Shown: one piece after another, positions 18,491-26,028 of the stretch | Layout: the number at the start of each line of letters is the position of its first letter | Numbering within the stretch: the first letter of the stretch is position 1 | IMG/VR virus record: IMGVR_UViG_3300005841_000064 | Span: 1-33,884 of that record | From: a virus | Length of the DNA stretch: 33,884 bases | Direction: 5' to 3' (one strand) | Notes under the pieces: generated by a model | Databases searched by the model: none | The model's input: only the letters and a program-made list of their open reading frames with translations | Told to the model about the DNA's origin: nothing | Position numbers and translations under genes: made by a program

Positions 18491-18497
18491 TTGAGCT

Positions 18498-18517
18498 TCC
18501 TCGGTTGGGGTCGAGGA
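18498..18517 (-). promoter_or_regulatory. Hairpin covering the glycosyltransferase ribosome-binding site
   Basis: The minus strand reads TCCTCG, an 8-nt loop, CGAGGA, and the start codon 7 nt later. The GAGGA Shine-Dalgarno is in the 3' arm. The stem is only 6 bp, weaker than those at 13034 and 15157. Confidence 0.45.
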
Positions 18518-18529
18518 GGATACTGTAGC

Positions 18530-19111
18530 TCAGCCGTTCGAGATGCGCAAGCAATTTGCGCCGGTGCATCCAGGCAGGCGCCAGACGGCGCCGTTGATAT
18601 GCGGGTTCTCGGTCGGCGGGGACCAAACGTTATCCTCGACCGGACCGGGATGGCCAATCGTGCCACGACGCCCGGTGATACCAGCATGGCCAGTGTTGCC
18701 CGTGGCCGAGTTCGGCCCGGTGGGGCCAGCTGGTCCGGTCGACGATCCGGTCGGACCCGTGTCTCCGGTCGGACCCGTCGCATTGCCATTCTGCGACGCG
18801 CTTGCGAGCGGCCCGAGCGGACCTGGGCCACCTTGATAGCCGGTGCTGCCAGTCGGACCCGTCGGGGCATTCGGACCAGTAGGTCCAGCCCGCGTCGGAC
18901 CAGTGAAGCCAGTCTGACCCGTGACACCGGCACCGGCAAACGTCGGACCTGTGGGACCAGCTGCTGCGGCAGCGGGCCCGCGAGGACCCGGCACCGCTTT
19001 CGCGTTGACCAGATCGACGACGAGCTTCAGCGTCACCGGGATCTGGTTATCGTCGTAGGTGTCGTGCGTCGCGATCGGCGGCGACGGGACAATCGGAGGA
19101 ACACGCGTCAT
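18530..19111 (-). CDS. Collagen-like protein with GPT repeats, 193 aa
   Basis: ATG 19111 has GGGAGA upstream. Domains: residues 1-40, a Pro-rich head containing [19 protein letters not shown]; about 41-158, imperfect G-X-Y triplets rich in GPT; and a C-terminal 35 residues with [13 protein letters not shown] and two Cys. The head and tail match those of the next gene upstream (19125-19649), so the two are paralogues. Triplets are interrupted more than in the long fibre. It probably forms a trimeric stalk or capsid whisker. Thr-rich triplets and the glycosyltransferase directly downstream suggest it is glycosylated. Confidence 0.8.
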   Translation of the reverse strand: MTRVPPIVPSPPIATHDTYDDNQIPVTLKLVVDLVNAKAVPGPRGPAAAAAGPTGPTFAGAGVTGQTGFTGPTRAGPTGPNAPTGPTGSTGYQGGPGPLGPLASASQNGNATGPTGDTGPTGSSTGPAGPTGPNSATGNTGHAGITGRRGTIGHPGPVEDNVWSPPTENPHINGAVWRLPGCTGANCLRISNG

Positions 19112-19114
19112 GAT

Positions 19115-19140
19115 CGTCTCCCTGTTAGCCGGCCGAGACG
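19115..19140 (-). promoter_or_regulatory. Hairpin at ribosome-binding site of 193-aa collagen-like gene
   Basis: The minus strand reads CGTCTC, a 14-nt loop that includes the upstream stop codon, then GAGACG ending four bases before ATG. The GGGAGA Shine-Dalgarno runs into the stem. Six base pairs with a large loop make it only moderately stable. Confidence 0.4.
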
Positions 19141-19649
19141 GTCAGCACGCCCGAGTTATTCCAGACCTGCCCGCTGACATGCGGATCGGACGAAGGCGGG
19201 ACGATGATGCTCGCGATGGTCCCCGTGGGACCGGTCGCGCCCGTGGGACCAGTCGCGCCAACGGCGCCAGTCGGACCCGTTACGCCGGTTCCCGTCGGAC
19301 CAGTGCGACCCGTCGCGCCGGGGCTCGGGCCAGTCGCTCCGAGGGGGCCGGCCGGACCGGTGTTACCTTTTCCCGTCGGTCCCGTGGGACCAGTGATGCC
19401 TGCGGCGCCCTGCGGGCCAGCGGGGCCTTGAACCACGCTGTTTCCGGTCGGGCCGGTCGCTCCAGCCGCTCCGGTGGGGCCGGTCGCTCCGCGCGCGCCA
19501 GTCGACCCGCCGGTGGGGCCCGTGGCGCCGGCGGTGCCGGTGGGGCCCGTCGGACCCCCAAGATTTCCTGCGTTGATCGCGTCGACCGCCTGCTTCAGAA
19601 CGGGGCCGAGCATGTTGCGGTCATAATTGCTGCTGGACAGAATGGTCAT
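19125..19649 (-). CDS. Collagen-like protein with GPT repeats, 174 aa
   Basis: ATG 19649 has AGGGG 7 nt upstream. Residues 1-30 form a helical head ([21 protein letters not shown]), about 31-145 are G-X-Y triplets of GPT, GAT and GPA, and the end has [13 protein letters not shown] and a final VSAG. Head and tail are shared with the 193-aa neighbour. The helical head is a likely trimer nucleation or virion-binding site. It sits between a GPTG-bearing small protein and the second collagen gene. Confidence 0.8.
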   Translation of the reverse strand: MTILSSSNYDRNMLGPVLKQAVDAINAGNLGGPTGPTGTAGATGPTGGSTGARGATGPTGAAGATGPTGNSVVQGPAGPQGAAGITGPTGPTGKGNTGPAGPLGATGPSPGATGRTGPTGTGVTGPTGAVGATGPTGATGPTGTIASIIVPPSSDPHVSGQVWNNSGVLTVSAG

Positions 19650-19662
19650 CTCGATACCCCTG

Positions 19663-19678
19663 ACAGGCGGTTGCCTGT
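19663..19678 (-). promoter_or_regulatory. Short hairpin just before ribosome-binding site
   Basis: The minus strand reads ACAGGC-AACC-GCCTGT, a perfect 6-bp stem, followed at once by CAGGGG and the start at 19649. Here the stem lies next to, not over, the Shine-Dalgarno; it may be a processing or stabilising element. Confidence 0.4.
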
Positions 19679-19709
19679 TCCTCTCTATGTTGGAAGCGTA
19701 ACTAAGTGC

Positions 19710-19982
19710 TTAAGCCGGGCCCGTATAGCCCGTCATGATAACAGTTTTGAACGTTCCGGTCGGAGCCGCGGCATAGGCCAGGGCGCTGACCGGGTAGACA
19801 GTCTCATATCGGCCACCGGTGGGGCCGGTCATACCGGTGCCCATCTCTTGGGTGTTAACCTGCTGCCACTGGGCAAATCGCCCGGTGGGGCCAGTGATGT
19901 TCGCAAAGATCCGAACACCCTGAAATGTCCCGGTCGGTCCCGTCGGGCCAGCGATCACTCGAACTTTCTTGAGTTCGGCCAT
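19710..19982 (-). CDS. Small protein with dispersed GPTG motifs, 90 aa
   Basis: ATG 19982 overlaps the portal stop as TGATG. Instead of a continuous collagen repeat, GPTG or a variant recurs at roughly 15-20 residue intervals ([45 protein letters not shown]), each followed by an aromatic or basic strand such as KTVIMTGYTG. It may be a beta-repeat protein whose turns are GPTG, perhaps binding or capping the collagen-like fibres that follow. I know no such family. Confidence 0.6.
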   Translation of the reverse strand: MAELKKVRVIAGPTGPTGTFQGVRIFANITGPTGRFAQWQQVNTQEMGTGMTGPTGGRYETVYPVSALAYAAAPTGTFKTVIMTGYTGPA

Positions 19983-22309
19983 CAGCCTACGCCTCCGCTA
20001 ACCGGCTTGGAGCCGGGCCCAGGCTGATTGCCGGTGAGATGCGTCTGCGGCCCCATGCTCTGCGAAAGTGGCGACGGCTGCCGCCCCTGGGCCTGCGCGG
20101 CACCATGCGCCATGGATCCCGCCTGCTGCGGCGAGGACTGCTGCTGACCAAGGTCCATATCCGGGTTGTTTGTGCTACTCTGGCCCATTGATGGATCACC
20201 GGGCGTCCCGATGTGCGTCGGCTTGCCTTCCGGCATCTGCGCATGCGAAGCGAGCACACCTGCCGTGAGTTCGGTGGTGATGCGCTTGACACCGGCTTCC
20301 ACGCCGCCGGCGACCGCTTTCGCGACCGCGGCATCGATCGTGCCGGCCTGCTTCGCCTTCTGCTCCTCGTGCACCATCTTGTCGATCTGGTCCTCGGACG
20401 GGACAATCTCTTCGCCGGGCATGCCGATCGTGGTCGAAACCGAACGAAGCACAACCGAGCGCCCCTTGATGCCCATGATCTTCAGGTCGGTCGGATTGTT
20501 GGTCGCCGTCAAGAACTCGATCTGGCGCTGACGCAGGGTCTCGCGCTGGATCGCGACGTTGACACCCTGCACCGTGAGACGCTCCTCGCCGGTGAGCAGG
20601 CCGCTGGTGTCGGTGAGCAGCAGCAAGTCCTGGAGCTGCATCATCGAACCTTCGATCACGTCGCGATCAATATTCGCCGAAACGGTCTGCAGGATCTTGC
20701 TGGCATTGCCCATCAGCATGGCGAGGCCGGACGCGGTGCGCCCCGCACCACTGCCGCTCTGTCCACCGACATACTTCGGAATTGCCGACACATCGTCCGC
20801 AATGGCCACAAATTCCTGATAGACCGAAATAAGTTGCTGAGCGTTCGATGCCGGCATGAAGAAGCTGATCGGCTGCTTGCCGCTCGACGTCATCGGATCG
20901 TTGCGCGTGTGCCAGCGCTTCCATGGATACATGTCCTCGCCGTTCTCTTCCGGCGCCAGCATGTCATCGTTGATGACTACCTGCGGGCCGGACGAGATCG
21001 AGATGTTGTTGATCAGTGATCGGAGCGTGGCGTTTGCGCTCTCCTGCAGGTCCTGAAGAAGATCAGTGAGGCCGTTGCCGACGGGCGTGCCCGGTACCTT
21101 CTCGAAAGAAGTGATGAAATAAGGATGGCGCTGCCGGGGAGACGGCGACAGATGCGCTTTGATAACGTGGCTGCCAACGACCCACACCTGGACGTGATAG
21201 TCGCGCAGTTCGTCCTGCACCGGGAGACCGTAATCCTGCAGGATCCGCCCTTGGACATTCCCGTTGAACTCCATCATCGAGATCATCCCCGACCGGTTCC
21301 AGGCGGGGTTCTCGCGGTTCTCCAGCACGCTGCGCTCGGCGTCGGTGGTGTCCCAATTGTCGTAGAGGCCACCACGGCCATATTCATCAAGCACAGCCCG
21401 GATCTCGGCAGTGTTGTAGCCGGGCAGGTCGAGCAGGTCGTTCAATTCCGCGCGAGTGACGCGGAGCTTCTCGATCACGTTTGCGTTTTCGATGTCCGAG
21501 ACGCCGGGAGTGAACCAGATGTCGAACGGCGAGACCCGGTTCCAGGTCAGGCGCGGCTGCTGCTTGACCGTCGGCTGGCCGCCGCCAGGAGGCCACACCA
21601 CGGTCGGGATCACCTTGACCACCGGCCCCTTGATGCAGGCGAACGGAAAGATCGGCAGATCGACAAGAAATTCGGCGAGGGCGTGGTAGTAGCCGCCCTG
21701 GGTCAGCATGTCCTGGATCTTGTCGCTCGACGTGCGGGCCTGCTGCGTTGCCTTCCGGCGCGCGGCGTCCTGCGCCTGCTCCAACAGGGCGCGCTTGCGT
21801 TCGGCGAGATCGCTATCGCTCGGCGGCTGGCCAAGCTGCTGCTGGACCTGCTGCGCTTCCGCTTGGATCAGTCTGTCGATCTTCGCCGCGATATCCGGCG
21901 GCACTTCCGGATCTTTCGGCGGTTGCAACGACCATGGGATATCCTGCCCGAGATAAATGTCTCGCAGCAAGCTCGAAGCTGCGCGACACTTCTGGGCGAT
22001 CAGTCGAGCATAGACGGTTGATCCGCCCCATTTTGTGATCTCCACGAGTTTCGTCGGGTCGTACTGTCCATTGAACGAACGGAGCGCGGCGAGCATGCGA
22101 TTGCTCCAGCCGGCCTGCGTATTGCGATGGTTTCGAAAAATCTCAAACTGCGCGCGCACGTAGCCGGCAAGCTCGGGATACTGCGGCTGTGCCGGCTGCG
22201 CGGATTGCGCAGCTTGCGACTTCGCAGCGGCAGCGTCCTGGAGCTGCTGCTCCAGCTGCGCTGGCGGAGTGAACTGGATGACGCCGGCCTGTCCGAGGGT
22301 GTCTGCCAT
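19982..22309 (-). CDS. Portal protein, about 775 aa
   Basis: I start at ATG 22309 (MADTLGQAGV); ATG 22351 and TTG 22387 are in-frame alternatives but would lie inside or before the predicted promoter. A Gln-rich N-terminus is followed by WSNRMLAALRSFNGQYD, IAQKCRAASSLLRDIY, and a central wing/stem region with SPFDIWFTPGVSDIENA and YPWKRWHTRNDPM. The C-terminal barrel-like helix is Gln-rich and ends in a Gly/Pro tail. Size and motifs fit P22-like or podovirus portals. It forms the dodecameric DNA gate and is coupled to the next gene. Confidence 0.85.
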   Translation of the reverse strand: MADTLGQAGVIQFTPPAQLEQQLQDAAAAKSQAAQSAQPAQPQYPELAGYVRAQFEIFRNHRNTQAGWSNRMLAALRSFNGQYDPTKLVEITKWGGSTVYARLIAQKCRAASSLLRDIYLGQDIPWSLQPPKDPEVPPDIAAKIDRLIQAEAQQVQQQLGQPPSDSDLAERKRALLEQAQDAARRKATQQARTSSDKIQDMLTQGGYYHALAEFLVDLPIFPFACIKGPVVKVIPTVVWPPGGGQPTVKQQPRLTWNRVSPFDIWFTPGVSDIENANVIEKLRVTRAELNDLLDLPGYNTAEIRAVLDEYGRGGLYDNWDTTDAERSVLENRENPAWNRSGMISMMEFNGNVQGRILQDYGLPVQDELRDYHVQVWVVGSHVIKAHLSPSPRQRHPYFITSFEKVPGTPVGNGLTDLLQDLQESANATLRSLINNISISSGPQVVINDDMLAPEENGEDMYPWKRWHTRNDPMTSSGKQPISFFMPASNAQQLISVYQEFVAIADDVSAIPKYVGGQSGSGAGRTASGLAMLMGNASKILQTVSANIDRDVIEGSMMQLQDLLLLTDTSGLLTGEERLTVQGVNVAIQRETLRQRQIEFLTATNNPTDLKIMGIKGRSVVLRSVSTTIGMPGEEIVPSEDQIDKMVHEEQKAKQAGTIDAAVAKAVAGGVEAGVKRITTELTAGVLASHAQMPEGKPTHIGTPGDPSMGQSSTNNPDMDLGQQQSSPQQAGSMAHGAAQAQGRQPSPLSQSMGPQTHLTGNQPGPGSKPVSGGVG

Positions 22310-22359
22310 GGGATATACTGATCTCGCGCGTGTAACATAACCCCCTCGCATGGCGGGTG

Positions 22360-22374
22360 CTAAAAACTCCTTAA
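22360..22374 (-). promoter_or_regulatory. CtrA-like box upstream of portal
   Basis: The plus strand reads CTAA-AAACTCC-TTAA, one mismatch to TTAA-N7-TTAA. GCGAGG follows ten bases after it on the minus strand, close to GCTAGG of the perfect boxes. It lies 50 nt before the portal start. A further GCTAGG occurs at 22395-22390 near a TTAAC. Confidence 0.45.
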
Positions 22375-22445
22375 TGCAGGGGCACAAGCCCTAGCTAAAT
22401 GTTAACCGCGAGCTGCCATCCCTGGGGCGGAAGAGGAGCACCCCG

Positions 22446-22712
22446 ATGGACAGTCATCACCAGCTGAGCCAGTGGCTCGGAAGCGGAGCAAGCGCCGCCG
22501 CGATTATCGGCGCATTTCTAGGGTGGGCGCCGGCGATCGCGGCGCTCATCGCCGGAATTTGGTACTGCGTTCAGATCTACGAAAGCCGGACTGTCCAGCG
22601 CTATATGGCGGGGCGCCGGCTGCGTAAACTGGCCCGGCTGAAGGCGCGCGTGCTGATGCTGGAAGCCCAATCAAAAGATCCCCTCCCGGGGTTCGATGAC
22701 GACGACCGTTAA
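22446..22712 (+). CDS. Holin-like membrane protein on the opposite strand, 88 aa
   Basis: ATG 22446 follows AGGAG by 8 nt. A hydrophobic stretch of about 30 residues (16-46) can form one or two membrane helices, followed by YESRTVQRYMAGRR, a basic helix and an acidic end. Short N-terminus, hydrophobic core and charged C-terminal helix are typical of T7-like class II holins, which also lie next to the terminase gene. It is the only plus-strand gene left of 30 kb and overlaps the large terminase by 4 nt tail to tail, so it needs its own promoter. It may be the true holin while the 148-aa protein has another lysis role. Confidence 0.7.
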   Translation: MDSHHQLSQWLGSGASAAAIIGAFLGWAPAIAALIAGIWYCVQIYESRTVQRYMAGRRLRKLARLKARVLMLEAQSKDPLPGFDDDDR

Positions 22713-24163
22713 GTCCACCCTGCAGCGGATACAGCGTTGCGCTTCTTCGTTCGCGGACGAAGCCGGCGGCTGATCTCCGGAACGATACCGCCGTGCACGA
22801 CAAGCGCGACATACTGCAGATCGTCCGAGACGTGGGAGAACCCCTCCTTGTCAGTCTTCTCCGGCACGGTCTTGAGCGCGCCGGTCTTGAACTTCGTGAA
22901 CCGGTAGCCGCCGCTCATCGCGCGACACAGGAACGGCGCGCCGCGGCGCGAGATCATCAACTTCGGTCCGCCGTTCACCTGCTGCCCGAGCAAGGCCTCC
23001 ACTGCGCGCAGACGCGGCTCGATGTCATTGGTCGGTGCCGGGAAGCACGGCAGGCCGAGGCGGCTGAGCGCATCGAAGCAGCTCTCCTCACTGACGTTGC
23101 CCTTCGCCACGCCGCTCGGGTCGCCGACAACACAGACGCGATACCCGATATATTTATTGGAGAACAGCACGGGGCGAAGCGCCGTCTCGACGTGTTTCTC
23201 CAGGCCGATGTTCGTCGCCGGCACCTCCTCGTGCACGATCAGCCGGCCGAGGTGGTCCATTTGACAGATCAGGCTCCACGGGTTGCGACCGAAATCCTGA
23301 CCGATCAGGATCGGATACCCCGGGATCAACAGCGTGTCGTCGACGATATGGAAGTCCGACTTGAACGTGTTCTTGAAGACCGCGGCGCCGGACGGATCGT
23401 CGCCATACTCGGCCTTGACATAGCGGCGCACCCAGTCGCTGTCCTCGCCGTACATCTGGACAAAGCGCTCGTAATACTTTCGTCCCTGCGCGAGGCGCAC
23501 CGGGTGGTCAATCGGGAGGGCGATGGTCTCTTCGTTCTGCACGAGCCAGTTCAGGTTCTCCGCATTAGGCGCTAGACCAGAAGGCTGCTTGAAAATCTGA
23601 ACACCGGGCGGCGGGCTCTCCATGTACGTATGCCAAGGCGTCATCTCCGTCGGGAAGTTCGTGTCGGCGATGAAGCCGTGCCACGTAGGTGTTCCCTGAG
23701 CGCCCGAAGGATAACGACCCAGACGACCACTGATAGGGCCAACAACGTCAAGGTCCATCTCAATGCACTCAGAAAGCCACGCACCCGTGAGCTGCATCGA
23801 GAGCAGGCGCGCCTGATCCTCTGCATCTTCCAGAGGGATGAACACCCATTCCGAGCGCACATCGTCGAACTCCAGGTGGAACGTGTTTTCGGACACCTTC
23901 CAACGACCGAGGCTGCCCAGCCAGTTCTGGCAATCCTTGAGCACCGTATCCTTCAACTGCTTAAGGGTTTGTCGCACGATGGCGTGGCGCGTGTAGCGGT
24001 ATCCGTCCTTCGCCCTGCTCTGCAAGAGCGAGCGGCGCAGCAGCTCGATCACCGTCGCGGTGGTCTTGCCGGATCCAACCGGGCCGGCAATCAGCCGGCC
24101 GAACGCTTCGCTCTTCATGAAGCGCGCGCAGGTCGGCGGAGCTTGGTAATCGAGACCGGACAT
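22709..24163 (-). CDS. Terminase large subunit, 484 aa
   Basis: ATG 24163 overlaps the upstream stop as TGATG. Walker A GPVGSGKT is at 27-34, a Walker B-like GAWLSECIEM at 127-136, and an RNase-H-type nuclease domain shows LIGQDFGRNP (acidic residue 290), VGDPSG (about 347-351) and HVSDDLQY near 447. This fits the ATPase-nuclease motor that packages DNA through the portal. The final 20 residues are basic. It reads away from methyltransferase and phosphoesterase genes with no gap, so packaging and DNA-modification functions share a transcript. Confidence 0.9.
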   Translation of the reverse strand: MSGLDYQAPPTCARFMKSEAFGRLIAGPVGSGKTTATVIELLRRSLLQSRAKDGYRYTRHAIVRQTLKQLKDTVLKDCQNWLGSLGRWKVSENTFHLEFDDVRSEWVFIPLEDAEDQARLLSMQLTGAWLSECIEMDLDVVGPISGRLGRYPSGAQGTPTWHGFIADTNFPTEMTPWHTYMESPPPGVQIFKQPSGLAPNAENLNWLVQNEETIALPIDHPVRLAQGRKYYERFVQMYGEDSDWVRRYVKAEYGDDPSGAAVFKNTFKSDFHIVDDTLLIPGYPILIGQDFGRNPWSLICQMDHLGRLIVHEEVPATNIGLEKHVETALRPVLFSNKYIGYRVCVVGDPSGVAKGNVSEESCFDALSRLGLPCFPAPTNDIEPRLRAVEALLGQQVNGGPKLMISRRGAPFLCRAMSGGYRFTKFKTGALKTVPEKTDKEGFSHVSDDLQYVALVVHGGIVPEISRRLRPRTKKRNAVSAAGWT

Positions 24164-24654
24164 CAGACTACCTTCCTAAAACATGAGCCGAGGCCTCTTG
24201 CCTCCGCACGGCGGAGAGCCATAATGGCCCGGGTACCGAGCGCGAGCAACGTCGTCCCCTGCGCTGGCGAGGCTCCGGGGCGGCCATCGACGCCGATAAA
24301 TTTGATCTTCTTCTCGACAAACAATACGGCGTCGGCATGGGGGGCGAAAGATTGCCACCACGGTGCTGATGTTCGATCCGGGACCAAGGCCACCCCGTCG
24401 CCGTGCGAGAAGAATTTGTTGAGCCACGGCACGAGCCCGTTCCGTCCGCCGAATGGCGGGTTCATCCACACGAACCCTCGCCACGGCGTCGCAAGGCTAT
24501 TGGACGTGATGAAACGACGCGCCGGAAGCCATGGCGTTACGGCGCGGCCGGGGCTCGCAACATCCACATCGAACGTCTCCCCCATCGCCTCAAAAACATG
24601 GGGCGGTGTGTACCACTCATCTGTTTTGCCGACGCACTGCTCATGGAGAGCCAT
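24163..24654 (-). CDS. Dam-family DNA N6-adenine methyltransferase, 163 aa
   Basis: ATG 24654 overlaps the upstream stop as TGATG (GTG 24657 is possible). It has DEWYTPP (12-18), NPPFG (65-69, the catalytic [DNS]PP[YFW] motif), DRTSAPWWQ (93-101) and a KKIKF segment. These are hallmarks of the phage Dam family PF05869. It should methylate adenine in phage or host DNA, for protection from restriction or to mark packaging substrate. The target site cannot be read from the sequence. It is directly upstream of the large terminase. Confidence 0.85.
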   Translation of the reverse strand: MALHEQCVGKTDEWYTPPHVFEAMGETFDVDVASPGRAVTPWLPARRFITSNSLATPWRGFVWMNPPFGGRNGLVPWLNKFFSHGDGVALVPDRTSAPWWQSFAPHADAVLFVEKKIKFIGVDGRPGASPAQGTTLLALGTRAIMALRRAEARGLGSCFRKVV

Positions 24655-25784
24655 CACTCAGCTTCCTCGCGGCGCGTGTCGGTGAAGTCCTGCCAGCTCA
24701 CCCACGGCTTGGCCTGCGTCACGGGTTCGAGCTGCTTTTCGAGGTAGACCTGCCAGTGCGCGGTGATGCCGTGCTCCGGATGGGTAAACCAAAGTGCCTG
24801 TGAGGGTCGGGAGAACGGGGCGCGCAAGACGAGGTGGGCATACTCGTCGTAACCCTTAAGACTGTTGTTGACGATGAGCCCGGGGAGAGTGATGTATTGG
24901 TGCCAGTGACCAATAAGCAGCGTATCGAAGTCGCGCCCGATCTGAGCCTCCGATCGATGAGTTTTAAGCGTCCCGCGCATGATCGGTCCGAGGGCGCCGA
25001 TGATGCCATCACCACCCTTAGTGCCCAGACTGTCACCATGAGTGAGCAGGTAGCGATGGCCAAAAAGATTGAAGGCACAGTCGGCAGTTTCGGGGATGCA
25101 GAACTGGACATGTCGGCTCTTCCTGAAATGGCGCGCGACGCCGCAATAGACGTTCCACTCGTGCGAGGTGAAGACGCGCTCCTTCATCTGCATCTTCTTG
25201 GTGGAGCGCCCGTGGTTGCCGACGACACACGGCACGAAGAGCTTTCCGAAGCTGGACGCCATCAATTCGAGGCCGCCGGAGATCAGGTCGATCAGGTCCT
25301 CGATCGCTTGCTGCGTCGTGCGATCGTTGGTCTTCATCAGCTCTTCGTGGATGTCTCCGCCGAGCATGTCGCCACCCAGTGCAACGATGCAGCCTGGGTA
25401 GGTGATCTTGGCGCGGCCCATGTGGTTGAAGGCGAGATCGACGGTGGTCTCGGCGAGGTGCTTGATGCGGCGCGCGGCGATGCGCTTGTCGAAGCTGTTG
25501 ATGCCCGGCATGCGGACAACCTCTCCGTAGTGCCAGTCGCTCCAGATGGTGGCGGGGACACCGCGGGATCCCGCGCGGCCCTCGCGCACAGTCCACTCCG
25601 GCGGATCCGGATCGTAGGCGGCGATCTTGTAGATGTTCTCGCGGACCGTCTTGGCGTCGTCATGATCCTTGGTCAGCTGCTCGATCTGCTTTTTGTTTTC
25701 GAGCAAGATCCGGTTCTTCTCGCGGATGATGGCCATCGCGTCCGCGAGCTGAGCTTCGGTGGTCTTACGAGCTGGTCCGGCCAT
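24654..25784 (-). CDS. Calcineurin-like metallophosphoesterase, 376 aa
   Basis: ATG 25784 follows GGAGAAAAAGTC. An N-terminal 55-residue coiled coil (REKNRILLENKKQIEQL) precedes the phosphoesterase fold: SDWHYGE (82-88), GGDMLGGD (137-144), GNHGR (189-193), LTHGD (247-251) and GHWH (292-295), the complete five-motif dimetal site. It likely hydrolyses phosphodiesters or nucleotides. Phages carry such enzymes near terminase, with roles not well known; DNA-end processing or a signalling-nucleotide phosphodiesterase are options. Confidence 0.8.
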   Translation of the reverse strand: MAGPARKTTEAQLADAMAIIREKNRILLENKKQIEQLTKDHDDAKTVRENIYKIAAYDPDPPEWTVREGRAGSRGVPATIWSDWHYGEVVRMPGINSFDKRIAARRIKHLAETTVDLAFNHMGRAKITYPGCIVALGGDMLGGDIHEELMKTNDRTTQQAIEDLIDLISGGLELMASSFGKLFVPCVVGNHGRSTKKMQMKERVFTSHEWNVYCGVARHFRKSRHVQFCIPETADCAFNLFGHRYLLTHGDSLGTKGGDGIIGALGPIMRGTLKTHRSEAQIGRDFDTLLIGHWHQYITLPGLIVNNSLKGYDEYAHLVLRAPFSRPSQALWFTHPEHGITAHWQVYLEKQLEPVTQAKPWVSWQDFTDTRREEAE

Positions 25785-26028
25785 GACTTTTTCTCCGCAA
25801 CACTTTCCTGAACATACGGTCGATCCCCGCCGGGGAGCGCGCCGCGCGAATATATCTTGCCTTCCCTAACGGGGAATGATCGTACCTCGTCTGGGCTTCT
25901 TGGTACCGCGGCGTGCGGCGCTGGCGTGCCTGCCGCTCTCTTCCTTTCGGTGACGTATCGTAGCGCTGCACGACGTCACGCCGCTTCTCCGTTCGACGGT
26001 AGCGAGCGTAGGACAGGGCGCGCTTCAT
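25765..26028 (-). CDS. Small basic Arg/Tyr-rich protein, 87 aa
   Basis: The frame opens at ATG 26028, which overlaps the preceding gene by 53 nt and has no good Shine-Dalgarno; GTG 25971, 4 nt after that gene's stop, would give 68 aa. The protein is very basic with repeated motifs YDTSPKGRER and YDHSPLGKARY. Such [YF]-x-x-S-x-x-G-[KR] repeats occur in small phage proteins of unknown role. Its charge suggests nucleic-acid binding. It overlaps the phosphoesterase start by 20 nt. Confidence 0.55.
   Translation of the reverse strand: MKRALSYARYRRTEKRRDVVQRYDTSPKGRERQARQRRTPRYQEAQTRYDHSPLGKARYIRAARSPAGIDRMFRKVLRRKSHGRTSS

Noticed and set aside
17153-19177. 674-codon plus-strand frame
   Set aside because: Fully antisense to the glycosyltransferase and collagen-like genes; Arg/Val/Asp-rich shadow composition, no domain signal.
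22310-22387. Longer portal N-terminus from TTG 22387 or ATG 22351
   Set aside because: These would begin inside or upstream of the CtrA-like promoter element and lack well-spaced Shine-Dalgarno sequences; ATG 22309 kept.
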